Shown here one piece after another: positions 19,006 to 27,290 of a DNA stretch of 64,000 bases. This DNA is from Bdellovibrionaceae bacterium UBA2316 (GTDB lineage Bacteria > Bdellovibrionota > Bdellovibrionia > Bdellovibrionales > Bdellovibrionaceae). Every line of letters starts with the position of its first letter. Positions within the stretch are counted from its first letter, which is position 1. The notes beneath the pieces were generated by a model. The model made no database searches. It saw only the letters and a program-made list of their open reading frames with translations, and was not told the DNA's origin. Both the position numbers and the translations under genes were made by a program. The stretch lies in NCBI GenBank assembly GCA_002345205.1, contig DDVI01000039.1:57352-121351 (forward strand), in the 5' to 3' direction.

Positions 19006-19881
19006 CTATACTTTTATTGTAACAATTTTTTTGATCCAAATGCCACCAATTACCTGCAGAACTAGCATTACAAAGAGTAAAATATAGCCCATTGTCGTAG
19101 TGTACATTGGTCTAATAAAGTTAGGGTCCATAAATAGGAAAACTAAAAAAATTAAAAATGGGACGGCCATCACGATAATCCCTTGCATAACGCCTTTTGA
19201 GGTAATGGCTTCGATTTTCTTTTCGATTTTTTGGCGTTCACGAATCACGAATACAATAGTTTCAAATGTTTCCGCTAAGTTACCGCCGGTTTCTTTTAAA
19301 ATATTAATCGCCGTAACGAACATCTGGACGTCTGGTCTAGGTATACGCTCTGCTAATTTATTTAGGGCCTCTTCAAAGCTAGAACCTAGTTGCGTATCAC
19401 CGACAATTTTTTCAAACTCCTGTTTTATTGGATTATTCATGATCTCAATCACACGTTGCATGGATTGCACGGGATTTGAGCCTGTCTTAATACCATTGGC
19501 CATAATAGTAAGGGAATCCACCATCTGTTCCACAAAGCGATTGCAGCGTTTTTCATAGGTAGCTTTAACCATTAACAGCGGCAAGTTCCAGCCCGCAATT
19601 CCCACACACCCGCCGAACATCAAACCCACAATAACATCTGGCCAGAATAAAAAGAAAAATATTCCACCCAATCCAAAGCTTAAGCCAAATAACAAGTAAG
19701 TGACCTTTCGAGGGTTAGTCTGAACACCCATTAACTCATAATATCTTAAAATTAAATCTCGATTCGACGCTGATTTTCTTTCGAAGAATGGAAACAGAAC
19801 TCCGCTCAAGCCATAGATCGCCACAGCGACCGAAATCGAAGTGAGGATGATAAAAGGTACTGGCTTGAACAAAAAATCCAT
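19006..19881 (-). CDS. Type II secretion F-domain protein, TadC/TadB-like
   Basis: 291-residue inner-membrane platform protein of the Tad/Flp pilus. Transmembrane segments flank a cytoplasmic T2SF domain. Visible are MVDSLTIMANGIKTGSNPVQSMQRVIE, LGSSFEEALNKLAERIPRPDVQMFVTAINILKETGGNLAETFE and a C-terminal hydrophobic pair. Tad systems usually encode two such proteins, TadB and TadC; only one is seen here, so a partner may lie elsewhere. It starts 7 bases after the ATPase gene and is cotranscribed with it. Confidence 0.9.
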   Translation of the reverse strand: MDFLFKPVPFIILTSISVAVAIYGLSGVLFPFFERKSASNRDLILRYYELMGVQTNPRKVTYLLFGLSFGLGGIFFFLFWPDVIVGLMFGGCVGIAGWNLPLLMVKATYEKRCNRFVEQMVDSLTIMANGIKTGSNPVQSMQRVIEIMNNPIKQEFEKIVGDTQLGSSFEEALNKLAERIPRPDVQMFVTAINILKETGGNLAETFETIVFVIRERQKIEKKIEAITSKGVMQGIIVMAVPFLIFLVFLFMDPNFIRPMYTTTMGYILLFVMLVLQVIGGIWIKKIVTIKV

Positions 19882-19888
19882 TCGTTTT

Positions 19889-22096
19889 CTATCCTATCTT
19901 TTTGACAGGCGTTTGTGCAGTAGGCGATGGGCTAGTTGTTGGAGTCGCTGGTTTCTGGGCATCCGCCAAAAATAATTCTTTTGGAACAATAACATTTTTC
20001 GCGGCTAATTTTTGAATTAGCTTTGGAATGTAACCGGTTGGTTGGAACTGTCCTAGAATTTTTTTCTTAGCATCGTAACCTGTTTCTTTAAAAACAAAGA
20101 TAGGCGCCAGCGTCACAGCATCACCTTGAATACCATCAACCTCAGTGATTGACATAATTTTACGTGAACCATCTGATAAACGAGAAACCTGAACGATAAT
20201 ATGTACTGCGCTGGCAATCTGTTCACGAATCGCGCGGGCAGGCAGATCCATTCCGGCCATCATACACAGAGTTTCCAAACGCGAAATACATTCTTTTGCA
20301 TTGTTAGCGTGGGTGGTTGTCATTGAACCGTCATGACCAGTATTCATCGCCTGCAACATATCTAAAGCAGCGCCGTCACGACATTCCCCAACCACTATGC
20401 GGTCAGGACGCATACGCAGGGCATTCTTAATCAAATCACGGATGCTAATTGCATGCGAACCTTCCATCGAAGTCGGACGTGTTTCCAAACGAACGACGTG
20501 ATCCTGCTGCAATTGCAACTCGGCCGCGTCCTCAACCGTTACGATACGATCACTGGTCGGAATAAACGAAGATAACATATTTAGTAATGTCGTTTTACCG
20601 GAACCAGTACCACCAGAAATAACTACGTTCATACCATTTTCAACAGATATGCGTAGGAATTCGATCATACTTTTTGTCATCGAGCCGTATTCAACGTAGC
20701 GATCGGGTGATACGCCACCTTTTTTAAATTTACGAATGGTTACGGCAGGGCCATCAATAGAACACGGTTCAATAATCGCATTCACCCGGCTTCCGTCTTT
20801 TAAACGCGCATCCACCATGGGGCTGGCGTTGTTGATCTGACGACCTAGGGGAGTCACGATTCTTTCAATGATTCGGCGAAGATGATCGTTTGATGTAAAC
20901 TGCATCTCTTTTGCCCAAGTCAGCTTACCGCCTTTTTCAATAAAGATTTTTCGGTAACCGTTAATCATAATCTCTGAAATATCTTTGTCTGCTAATAAAT
21001 CTTCCAATGGACCTAAACCCAGCGATTCCTTTAAGACATCTTCAATCAAAATTTGACGTTTATCGCGCGCCATATCCGGGGATTCTTTATCTACAATTTG
21101 AGTAATCTCGCGCTTTACGCGATCCTTAATTTCGTTCTGTTTAGATTCATCCTGAGTGTAGTCTTTCATCATACGTGAAAGCTCTGGTAACCGCAAAAGC
21201 TCAGCATGAACTCGCAGACGCATTTGCACTTGGGGATCTAATCCTTGCATTGAACTCGCAGACAAACCACCGCTAGCACCAGAACCACCAGTATCTGCAG
21301 CCACTGCCGCTGGTTTAGGTTTCGCTAAGCTTTTTAACCTTTGTAATGGTCCGCCTGTAATACGGCGAACGACTTCATAGTAGGCATTCGTCAACGGGGA
21401 TTTCGGCTGTGAAATTACAAATGGAGTTTGTTTTTGGATTGAACCTAATGTCATGACTTCGTCGTGCGGAATTAAACCCATTGGAGGCAATCGTAATGAA
21501 TTACTAATATCTTGCGGAGAAATTCCCGATGGACTGACTTTATTGATAACTAATTGAAACATATCTCTAGGAAACGTTGCAGATAATAAGTCATTAACCA
21601 AACGCTGCGTTTGCGCTACCACTAAAACTTCCGGAGTCGTTACGATAAAACACGCCGTTGCTTCTAGCAAAAATGCATTCTGTAAGGGACCAATATCATT
21701 ACCTAAATCGACAACGATAAATTTAAATTGGCGACTGAAAAATTCAATTTGTCGCATAAGAGCTTCGGGATTCACATCCAGTTTTTCTTCGGGACCACGT
21801 ACTGCTCCCAAATAACCTAAGCCCGAAGGATGCATGTTTACCAATTGATTTAACGGTGTTGCTGCTAGGCCCGTTGCCATCGTTGTAATTTCTTTTAACG
21901 TTTTGTTCGGTTTCTGGCCCAATAGGAAGTTTTGGTCACCAATAGTTTTAGAGTCACCGTCAATCAATAATACCTGTGTTCGCAGTTCATTCATCAACGC
22001 CACGGCAAAGTTTGCAGCAAATACACTCTTACCTACGCCGCCTTTACCACCGATAACACCTATTAATGTACAATTAGGATTCAACGCCAAAGCCAT
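19889..22096 (-). CDS. CpaE-CpaF (TadZ-TadA) fusion: MinD-like plus pilus assembly ATPase
   Basis: 735 residues joining two Tad proteins that are normally separate. Residues about 8-250 are a MinD/ParA-like ATPase (CpaE/TadZ, localisation) with deviant Walker A GGKGGVGKS. Residues about 290-690 are the CpaF/TadA secretion ATPase, with Walker A ISGGTGSGKTTLLNML, an ASP-box-like VGECRDGAALDMLQAMNTGH and the HAN motif TTTHANNAKECISRLE. The link is a Pro/Ala/Gly-rich stretch (about 255-285). It should drive pilus assembly at the inner membrane. The frame is continuous, so the fusion is real in this sequence. It is preceded by an AGGAGA ribosome site directly before ATG. Confidence 0.92.
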   Translation of the reverse strand: MALALNPNCTLIGVIGGKGGVGKSVFAANFAVALMNELRTQVLLIDGDSKTIGDQNFLLGQKPNKTLKEITTMATGLAATPLNQLVNMHPSGLGYLGAVRGPEEKLDVNPEALMRQIEFFSRQFKFIVVDLGNDIGPLQNAFLLEATACFIVTTPEVLVVAQTQRLVNDLLSATFPRDMFQLVINKVSPSGISPQDISNSLRLPPMGLIPHDEVMTLGSIQKQTPFVISQPKSPLTNAYYEVVRRITGGPLQRLKSLAKPKPAAVAADTGGSGASGGLSASSMQGLDPQVQMRLRVHAELLRLPELSRMMKDYTQDESKQNEIKDRVKREITQIVDKESPDMARDKRQILIEDVLKESLGLGPLEDLLADKDISEIMINGYRKIFIEKGGKLTWAKEMQFTSNDHLRRIIERIVTPLGRQINNASPMVDARLKDGSRVNAIIEPCSIDGPAVTIRKFKKGGVSPDRYVEYGSMTKSMIEFLRISVENGMNVVISGGTGSGKTTLLNMLSSFIPTSDRIVTVEDAAELQLQQDHVVRLETRPTSMEGSHAISIRDLIKNALRMRPDRIVVGECRDGAALDMLQAMNTGHDGSMTTTHANNAKECISRLETLCMMAGMDLPARAIREQIASAVHIIVQVSRLSDGSRKIMSITEVDGIQGDAVTLAPIFVFKETGYDAKKKILGQFQPTGYIPKLIQKLAAKNVIVPKELFLADAQKPATPTTSPSPTAQTPVKKIG

Positions 22097-22175
22097 TCTC
22101 CTGGTTTTTCCATTAGCTATATCGGAATAGTCTCAATTTTAGATAACTCGCGGAACGGCTAGAGTTAGTCAGGAT

Positions 22176-22203
22176 AAAATGCCCTACTTTAGTAAGGCAT
22201 TTT
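22176..22203 (-). terminator. Hairpin at the end of cpaC, possible attenuator or terminator
   Basis: AAAATGCC (22176-22183) and GGCATTTT (22196-22203) are perfectly complementary and span the cpaC stop codon. On the minus strand the hairpin ends in TTTT. It could lower expression of the fused ATPase gene relative to the secretin. Confidence 0.45.
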
Positions 22204-23772
22204 GAATTTAGCTTTGATCTTTTCGCTGTCAGCACTTGCAGATGTGATAATTTTTGGTGTGACGAAGACTACGAATTGATTTTGATTTCTTGCCGTACCT
22301 TTGGCTGCTAGCGCATTAAATAATGCAGCTGTCGCAGGATCACGGTTATAGTTAGTATCTGTTGAATTCTTGATCAAACCACCTACCGCAGCGCTTTGAC
22401 GATCACGAACTGCGATGACTGTGTTTAGCTCATTTTTCGAAACAACTGGATTACCACCCACAACACCGACTTTTTGGCTCACCTGGAACTCTAGACGCAT
22501 TTCCACTGTTCCTGATTTATCACCACTAATTGTAGGAGTGATGGAAGCTTTCAAACCTGTCGGAGTGAATGCGGTTCCTTGGTTACCATTTTGTCCAATA
22601 ACGGAATAGGGCTCATCAATCGTTTGCGAGATCGAACCTTTTTCACCATCACGAACCATGAACGATGTACTTTCCAGCACTCGCGCATGACCGTGAGTTT
22701 TAGCTGAATTCAATTTAGGTAGAAGATTGCTCACTACCGCAGTTAACGACGTGACCACGCCGCCACCAGTATCACCAGTCGCTGCTTTCACACCTGTTTC
22801 GTCACTGATTTTAGGAGCCCACTCAAAACGAAATGATTTTGAGTAGTCCTTTTTCAATTCCACATAGTGAATATTCATTTGGACTAATTTTTTCGGTGGA
22901 GGTGGTGCGCCTTCTTTTACAGAAATCATATTGATAACACCGTCATTCATTGGCTTTGGACATTTAATTGAACCATCAGAACATGACGGATCTACATACA
23001 CTGGAGGCATATAGATTTTAGCAATGATCTCGGCTTGGATTTTTTCGGCCTCACTGCCTACTAGTCCTTGAAGAATAATTTTTTCATGACGAGCTCGACA
23101 TTCAATTTCAGGATTGTTGATGTCACTCATGATGAATTGGCAAATCTTGCTATAAGCCATCGGATTTACGCTTACGATACTATCAACCTTATCGCCAAAC
23201 TGACGAGTAACATTTTTAATACGCATTAAATCTTTTGGTGTTAATACCTGACCATCAATAACGACTTTATTATTGATGATCTTAATCGCGATACCATCGA
23301 TATCCGACAGCATACCTTTAAGTTCAATTACTACCTTATCTAACGTATTTTTGCGAACACTAATACGGTATTCAACTACCTTCTTGTTATTCTTTTTATC
23401 GTAGATAACAAGTGTACCGAAACCTTCTTTAATTGGTTTGAAACGAAATAGATTTAATTTTTTATTGAATTCAATTTTTACGAAGCCCTTATAAGAACCA
23501 TCGTAACGAATCATTTTTGGCAATGATGGAAGTTTTTTATCTTCCTCGATACCGTAAGTTAAATTGATATATTCAGCTTGTCGGTAGGTCGCATTTAACT
23601 CGTTACCATCAGTTTCAACATACATGTCTGCTGATGATTTATCCGCAGCTAACTTGTCTTCATTTTCGGTGTTGGCTTCATCGGCCCCTGCATCATCGCC
23701 GGCATCTTGCGCCAATGAAAATTGGAAGCTAAGGAGTAGAAATACAACTAAAAGATTTTTAAACATCGCCAT
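22189..23772 (-). CDS. cpaC: Tad pilus secretin CpaC/RcpA
   Basis: 527 residues forming the outer-membrane channel of the Flp/Tad pilus. A signal peptide (FKNLLVVFLLLSFQFSLA) is followed by an acidic linker, an N-terminal pilus-associated domain, a BON-like segment (DIDGIAIKIINNKVVIDGQV...MRIKNVTRQFGDKVDSIVSV) and the C-terminal secretin domain with VRDRQSAAVGGLI and QFVVFVTPKIITSA. Start at 23772 has GGGGGA upstream with suitable spacing. It follows cpaB by 23 bases. Length is typical for RcpA/CpaC. Confidence 0.9.
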   Translation of the reverse strand: MAMFKNLLVVFLLLSFQFSLAQDAGDDAGADEANTENEDKLAADKSSADMYVETDGNELNATYRQAEYINLTYGIEEDKKLPSLPKMIRYDGSYKGFVKIEFNKKLNLFRFKPIKEGFGTLVIYDKKNNKKVVEYRISVRKNTLDKVVIELKGMLSDIDGIAIKIINNKVVIDGQVLTPKDLMRIKNVTRQFGDKVDSIVSVNPMAYSKICQFIMSDINNPEIECRARHEKIILQGLVGSEAEKIQAEIIAKIYMPPVYVDPSCSDGSIKCPKPMNDGVINMISVKEGAPPPPKKLVQMNIHYVELKKDYSKSFRFEWAPKISDETGVKAATGDTGGGVVTSLTAVVSNLLPKLNSAKTHGHARVLESTSFMVRDGEKGSISQTIDEPYSVIGQNGNQGTAFTPTGLKASITPTISGDKSGTVEMRLEFQVSQKVGVVGGNPVVSKNELNTVIAVRDRQSAAVGGLIKNSTDTNYNRDPATAALFNALAAKGTARNQNQFVVFVTPKIITSASADSEKIKAKFKMPY

Positions 23773-23795
23773 CTGAGTTCCCCCTTAAACCACTG

Positions 23796-24683
23796 TTACC
23801 GACCGCCGCCGCTGCCACCTGGACGATTACCCCCTGGCAAAATTCCTCCTCCAGAAAATGGAGAGGGTTGCTGGGGCGCAACCGGTGCTGCAGCTGCATT
23901 ACCTTCGGTAGCTCGAGCTAAAATTGAATCTGCTGTTGAACTTGGTAATCTGGCCTTCAAAGTTCCATCTGTAGGATTTCGAAGTGTCAGATAAATATTT
24001 CCAGGCGACGTGGATAAAATATATACCAAATCCTGAGCTTCTTTAATCTCAGCCTCAATCGTTATGGTACCATATTTCGTATCGCCAGTAAGAGAGGTTT
24101 GTATCGCGTTCTTTCCAGTTGAATCGTATTCAATTAGGCGTGGGATGTTGTTTTGAACTGAGACGCCAGTGGCAAGAACTACTACATTTTGCATTAATAA
24201 AAAACTCTCGCGGCGCATGTTTGCGCCTTTACCGATATCAAGCGCAACAAAGATGTCGATGCGATCGCCGGGACGAATAAGTTTTGCGACACCACGAACT
24301 TCATCAACCGGAATGGCAATACCACGCTTTGATGGTGCCACTTGCAGAGCAATACCCGTATCCGCACCGGGCGAGTACAAATGATTTTTCAAAACAGGTT
24401 GACCTTTTTTGAAAGGAACCGCAGATACGTTACCAACAATATCTTGCATGTTTGAATAAAAACCATCTGGTACGAAATCGACTGGAACCGATTTTGTTTC
24501 TAGCATGGAATCATAGATGGTTGTCATTTCTGGAATATCTTCTTTGGCAACCACTACTACTTTTCGAGCACCCAATTGTTCTTTGATAGCTTTGCGCTGC
24601 TCTTGAGCGTAACTATAAATCATGAATGCAGCGAACGCGCCGGCAAATATGGAAATCCAAAGATTCTTTGACTCATTTCCCAT
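23796..24683 (-). CDS. cpaB: Tad pilus assembly protein CpaB/RcpC
   Basis: 295 residues: an N-terminal membrane anchor (WISIFAGAFAAFMIYSYA), then a SAF domain (VVVAKEDIPEMTTIYDSMLETKSVPVDFVP...GNVSAVPFKKGQPVL) and the CpaB fold (RGIAIPVDEVRGVAKLIRPGDRIDIFVALD). The C-terminus is Pro/Gly-rich. In known systems this periplasmic protein helps secretin assembly and may bind peptidoglycan. It heads the cpaB-cpaC-cpaEF-tadC operon. Confidence 0.9.
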   Translation of the reverse strand: MGNESKNLWISIFAGAFAAFMIYSYAQEQRKAIKEQLGARKVVVVAKEDIPEMTTIYDSMLETKSVPVDFVPDGFYSNMQDIVGNVSAVPFKKGQPVLKNHLYSPGADTGIALQVAPSKRGIAIPVDEVRGVAKLIRPGDRIDIFVALDIGKGANMRRESFLLMQNVVVLATGVSVQNNIPRLIEYDSTGKNAIQTSLTGDTKYGTITIEAEIKEAQDLVYILSTSPGNIYLTLRNPTDGTLKARLPSSTADSILARATEGNAAAAPVAPQQPSPFSGGGILPGGNRPGGSGGGR

Positions 24684-24721
24684 GGTGACCTCTTGAAAAT
24701 TTAATCAAACTATTCAACCAT

Positions 24722-24748
24722 CTATCGGTATTTAGTAGAGATTCCTTA
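24722..24748 (-). promoter_or_regulatory. Candidate sigma28 (FliA)-type promoter for cpaB operon
   Basis: Reading the minus strand, TAAGGAAT (24748-24741), 11 bases and ACCGATAG (24729-24722) resemble TAAAGTTT-N11-GCCGATAA. The start of transcription would fall near 24715, about 30 bases before the cpaB ATG. Motif match only; the -35 matches 5 of 8. Confidence 0.35.
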
Positions 24749-24938
24749 TCTATTTTTTCGACAAATTGACTAGGCCTAGACTCATTTTACTGTTTTCGCT
24801 GTAGAAAGTTTAGATAGATTTACATACTGTTTCAGTTTGATACACCCCTAAACACCAGTGAGTGCGGGTGAAAGAGGGTAGTTTGGAAAATGTAAAATTA
24901 GATCTTTGAACGACTAGAAGCTAAACAGTTCAGATTTC

Positions 24939-25466
24939 CTACTGAGTTTTCGCGCAATCAGAATTGATGCAGATTCCATAAACAGTTTTGATCCAAACGG
25001 GGAAGGCTTTGTATTTATCTTTATCATCTAGCAACGGTTTTCCATCGTCACGAATTTGATAAACCGTTTGGTTATGCAATGCTAAGTTAGAATCCGTTTG
25101 CGGCGTTCGACTATAGTCATTGCCATCTTGGTCCGTTCCACCAAACGAGTTTACGAATGAAATGGGCCGCGCGGTTGCCACCCATTTATCATCATTCGTC
25201 GAAAACTCTGATGTAACACCGTGGAATCGATTTCCAAACTTTCTAAATTTCGACAAATTTCGTGTGTCTGTATTTTCTCGCCAAAAGAAATCTAAATTAC
25301 TGCGGAAACGATAGGTCTCCATAGCGTAATTACGTGCGGCCATACTTTTCAAAATTCCCGTCTGAATTACACCGAAAAATCCAAGGCTGAAATTAAACAA
25401 AATCATAATTACCGCGAAAATACCTACGACCTCTAATGCCGCCATACCTTTTTCATTTTTTAGCAT
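24939..25466 (-). CDS. TadE-like minor pseudopilin
   Basis: 175 residues with a pseudopilin N-terminus: a short basic leader ending KNEKG, then MAALEVVGIFAVIMILFNFSLGFFGV, with Glu at the fifth mature position. The rest is a globular periplasmic domain ending in a Cys pair (CINSDCAKTQ). Overlaps the previous pseudopilin gene by 7 bases. The 255-base gap after it carries the candidate cpaB promoter. Probably a minor component or initiator of the Tad pilus. Confidence 0.8.
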   Translation of the reverse strand: MLKNEKGMAALEVVGIFAVIMILFNFSLGFFGVIQTGILKSMAARNYAMETYRFRSNLDFFWRENTDTRNLSKFRKFGNRFHGVTSEFSTNDDKWVATARPISFVNSFGGTDQDGNDYSRTPQTDSNLALHNQTVYQIRDDGKPLLDDKDKYKAFPVWIKTVYGICINSDCAKTQ

Positions 25467-26092
25467 CCGTTATCCTCCATAGGAAAGTACTTCGGATTAC
25501 TTCCGGCCTGAGAATCATAGGTTGCAAAGCGTGAATCGATTTCAATTAAGGCACGATGTCGATTTTCCACTCTAAAGTATTTCTGACATTCTTCTTGAGT
25601 TGGGTTCCTCAGCATAAAACCAGTGACTTTTGCAGTCATTGGCTCATCTTGCGGATTCGTGCTTCCTAAGGGACCTAATTTTAAGGTTAATAATTTAGTA
25701 CCAAATACTAAACGCACACCCGTAGCTGGCAATCTGGTCCCGTCGGTGCTTGCAACATATTCAGAAAATATCTCGCCATTAACTCCACTACGAAATGCGG
25801 GAGAGTCATAGCCTAAGCTAAACCAACCTTGTGAAAATAGTTTTCCTAATCCTGGTTGAGCCATCAATTTAGTAAATTTTTTTCGTGCTAAGCTTTCTTG
25901 TTCCGCCACAGTTAGGTGGCCACCTGAATAGATTCGTCCTACCGAAAAGGCGACGTATTGAGCTACAAACGCCGTAGATAACGTAAATGCTATCGCAAAA
26001 AACATCACACTAAACGCCACGCTAATTAAGAGCGCGATCGAGAATTCTACGGTTAGAAATCCCTTTGAATTTTTTTTTAGTGCTAGTTTCAT
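25460..26092 (-). CDS. TadE/TadG-like pseudopilin
   Basis: 210 residues. The leader KLALKKNSKG is followed by FLTVEFSIALLISVAFSVMFFAIAFTLS, a pseudopilin-like segment with Glu at position 5 after the Gly. A periplasmic domain follows, with two Cys (EECQKYF and the last residue). Lies between the small pilin-like genes and the TadE-like gene, in one transcription unit. Exact subtype (TadE, TadF or TadG) is not resolved. Confidence 0.78.
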   Translation of the reverse strand: MKLALKKNSKGFLTVEFSIALLISVAFSVMFFAIAFTLSTAFVAQYVAFSVGRIYSGGHLTVAEQESLARKKFTKLMAQPGLGKLFSQGWFSLGYDSPAFRSGVNGEIFSEYVASTDGTRLPATGVRLVFGTKLLTLKLGPLGSTNPQDEPMTAKVTGFMLRNPTQEECQKYFRVENRHRALIEIDSRFATYDSQAGSNPKYFPMEDNGC

Positions 26093-26129
26093 AACTACTC
26101 TAATTCGCGACCATCATTAGTCGAGTTTA

Positions 26130-26396
26130 TTATTCTTGCTGCAGAGTCGCCACTTTTTCATGATTGTGTGGGTGCTTAGACCGCGTTGATGCGGGATCAC
26201 CCCAAGCGCCATTCTCTATCATCCCTGAAATTTTCGCCCATGGCTTCGTTAACATATTCGCAAAAATCTGTTTTTCTTCGGCCCATTTCTTTAAGCCTAG
26301 GAATAACATAATACCGATCGACAACAAGAGTACCGCTTCAATAACAAATTGACCTTTCGATTTTCTATTTCTAAAATCTACTTTGCTTTTTGCCAC
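26130..26396 (-). CDS. Small pilin-like Tad protein
   Basis: 88 residues: basic leader FRNRKSKG then QFVIEAVLLLSIGIMLFLGL, a prepilin-type cleavage and membrane segment with Glu at position 5. A short polar tail follows. Its start overlaps the 3' end of the preceding 63-residue gene by 19 bases. Likely a minor pilin of the Flp/Tad system. Confidence 0.75.
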   Translation of the reverse strand: MAKSKVDFRNRKSKGQFVIEAVLLLSIGIMLFLGLKKWAEEKQIFANMLTKPWAKISGMIENGAWGDPASTRSKHPHNHEKVATLQQE

Positions 26397-26569
26397 TGAA
26401 GCGCCTGCCCGTTCTCCATTTTAAATCCATGACCAGTTGTTAGATGTTTTTCCACGCGTGCACCCAGCACCGGACCGTAGTCACGAAATGCTTCCATCGG
26501 CGCACTGAAGAAGAACTTCAAACCGATCATGAACATACAAAAAAGTAAGAGAACGTACTCTATTGTCAT
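26378..26569 (-). CDS. Small pilin-like protein lacking a leader
   Basis: 63 residues beginning MTIEYVLLLFCMFMIGLKFFF. The hydrophobic segment looks like a mature Flp-type pilin, yet no basic leader with Gly precedes it: an in-frame stop (TGA) lies two codons upstream of the ATG, and an AAGG ribosome site fits that ATG. It may be inserted in the membrane without prepilin peptidase processing. Lies 10 bases after the Flp pilin gene. Confidence 0.7.
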   Translation of the reverse strand: MTIEYVLLLFCMFMIGLKFFFSAPMEAFRDYGPVLGARVEKHLTTGHGFKMENGQALQWQKAK

Positions 26570-26579
26570 TAATCAAACC

Positions 26580-26771
26580 TTATTGGTTTACTACGCCGTC
26601 CATACCAGATTCAGTTTTACCCACAACTTCGTTGAACTTATTTGTGATTCTGCCTTTGAAAGCAAAAACTAAACCGATAATTACCACTAGCAACAAGATA
26701 TATTCAACCATACCTTGACCTTTTTGGTTCTTCAAAAATTTCATTTTATTTTTTTTATTTACTGTTTTCAT
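26580..26771 (-). CDS. flp: Flp-type pilin
   Basis: 63 residues, a typical Flp/Fap pilin precursor. The leader KNKMKFLKNQKG is followed by the mature sequence QGMVEYILLLVVIIGLVFAFKGRITNKFNEVV, with the Flp hallmark Glu-Tyr at positions 5-6. GGAGG sits 7 bases before the ATG. It is first in the transcription unit that continues through four pilin-like genes, and its product should be the main fibre subunit once cleaved by a prepilin peptidase, which is not in the window. Confidence 0.9.
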   Translation of the reverse strand: MKTVNKKNKMKFLKNQKGQGMVEYILLLVVIIGLVFAFKGRITNKFNEVVGKTESGMDGVVNQ

Positions 26772-26909
26772 AAATCCTCCACGTAAATTAGATTATTGCG
26801 CTTGTTTTTATTATCGAACATTTCTCAAAGAAACATGAGCGCAAAACTAAAACTTCTCATTGTGATACAATTCCGTAATCCTTACCGACCAGACCTTTGT
26901 CAGTCACCG

Positions 26910-26939
26910 TTGACCAAACAAACCACTGACTGATATTTT
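26910..26939 (+). promoter_or_regulatory. Candidate sigma70-type promoter for the 24-residue microprotein
   Basis: TTGACC (26910-26915), an 18-base spacer and TATTTT (26934-26939) face right into the small gene at 26971. The same gap must also hold the leftward flp promoter. Confidence 0.45.
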
Positions 26940-26970
26940 TACAGTAGAACTCTAACTCCTAAGGAAAATC

Positions 26971-27045
26971 ATGCAAAAGCAACTCATTCGCCTGTACGTA
27001 GTCTGTGTCGTCGTTTTATTCGTTGTTAACGTTGTTGTTAGTTAG
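26971..27045 (+). CDS. 24-residue single-span membrane microprotein
   Basis: ATG at 26971 is preceded by AAGGAAAA at good spacing and a candidate promoter. The product, MQKQLIRLYVVCVVVLFV plus NVVVS, is a short polar head followed by one Val-rich membrane helix. It is divergent from the Flp pilin gene. No family is recognised. A chance ORF is possible at this length, but promoter, ribosome site and membrane helix together support a gene. Confidence 0.5.
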   Translation: MQKQLIRLYVVCVVVLFVVNVVVS

Positions 27046-27047
27046 AC

Positions 27048-27283
27048 AAAAGGTGCCACGGGCGGGCGGCTAGCCCCCCTGTTAGGCGAAATGAATCCGA
27101 ACATAAATCGCCTGGCGAAAACCTTTTCAAAGATAAAAAGCCCCAACATTTCGGTTGAGGCTTTCAAATAAAAAATTGAATTGAAGCTAGTGAGATCTAC
27201 CTGTCTATTTCGACAAACAGGGTGGCTGGCCACCCGCTCGTTACACATTTTGGCGGGCAAATTTAGGGCCTGGCACCTTATTT
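27048..27283. repeat. Imperfect inverted-repeat element with AAGGTGCCA ends
   Basis: The left end AAGGTGCCA (from about 27049) is matched by TGGCACCTT at the right end (27271-27279). Inside, CGGGCGGCTAGCCCCCCTGTT near the left end matches, in inverse orientation, the segment holding the GGGTGGCTGGCCACCC hairpin near 27220-27236. About 35 bases are missing from the left copy. No ORF is convincing. It looks like a palindromic intergenic repeat or MITE-like element; no further copies were seen here. Confidence 0.5.
27137..27164. terminator. Bidirectional hairpin terminator
   Basis: AAAGCCCCAAC and GTTGAGGCTTT form an 11-bp stem with one mismatch around ATTTCG. It is flanked by A-rich and T-containing sequence on both sides, between the rightward microprotein gene and the leftward hpt gene. 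Confidence 0.55.
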
Positions 27284-27290
27284 ACCTTAT

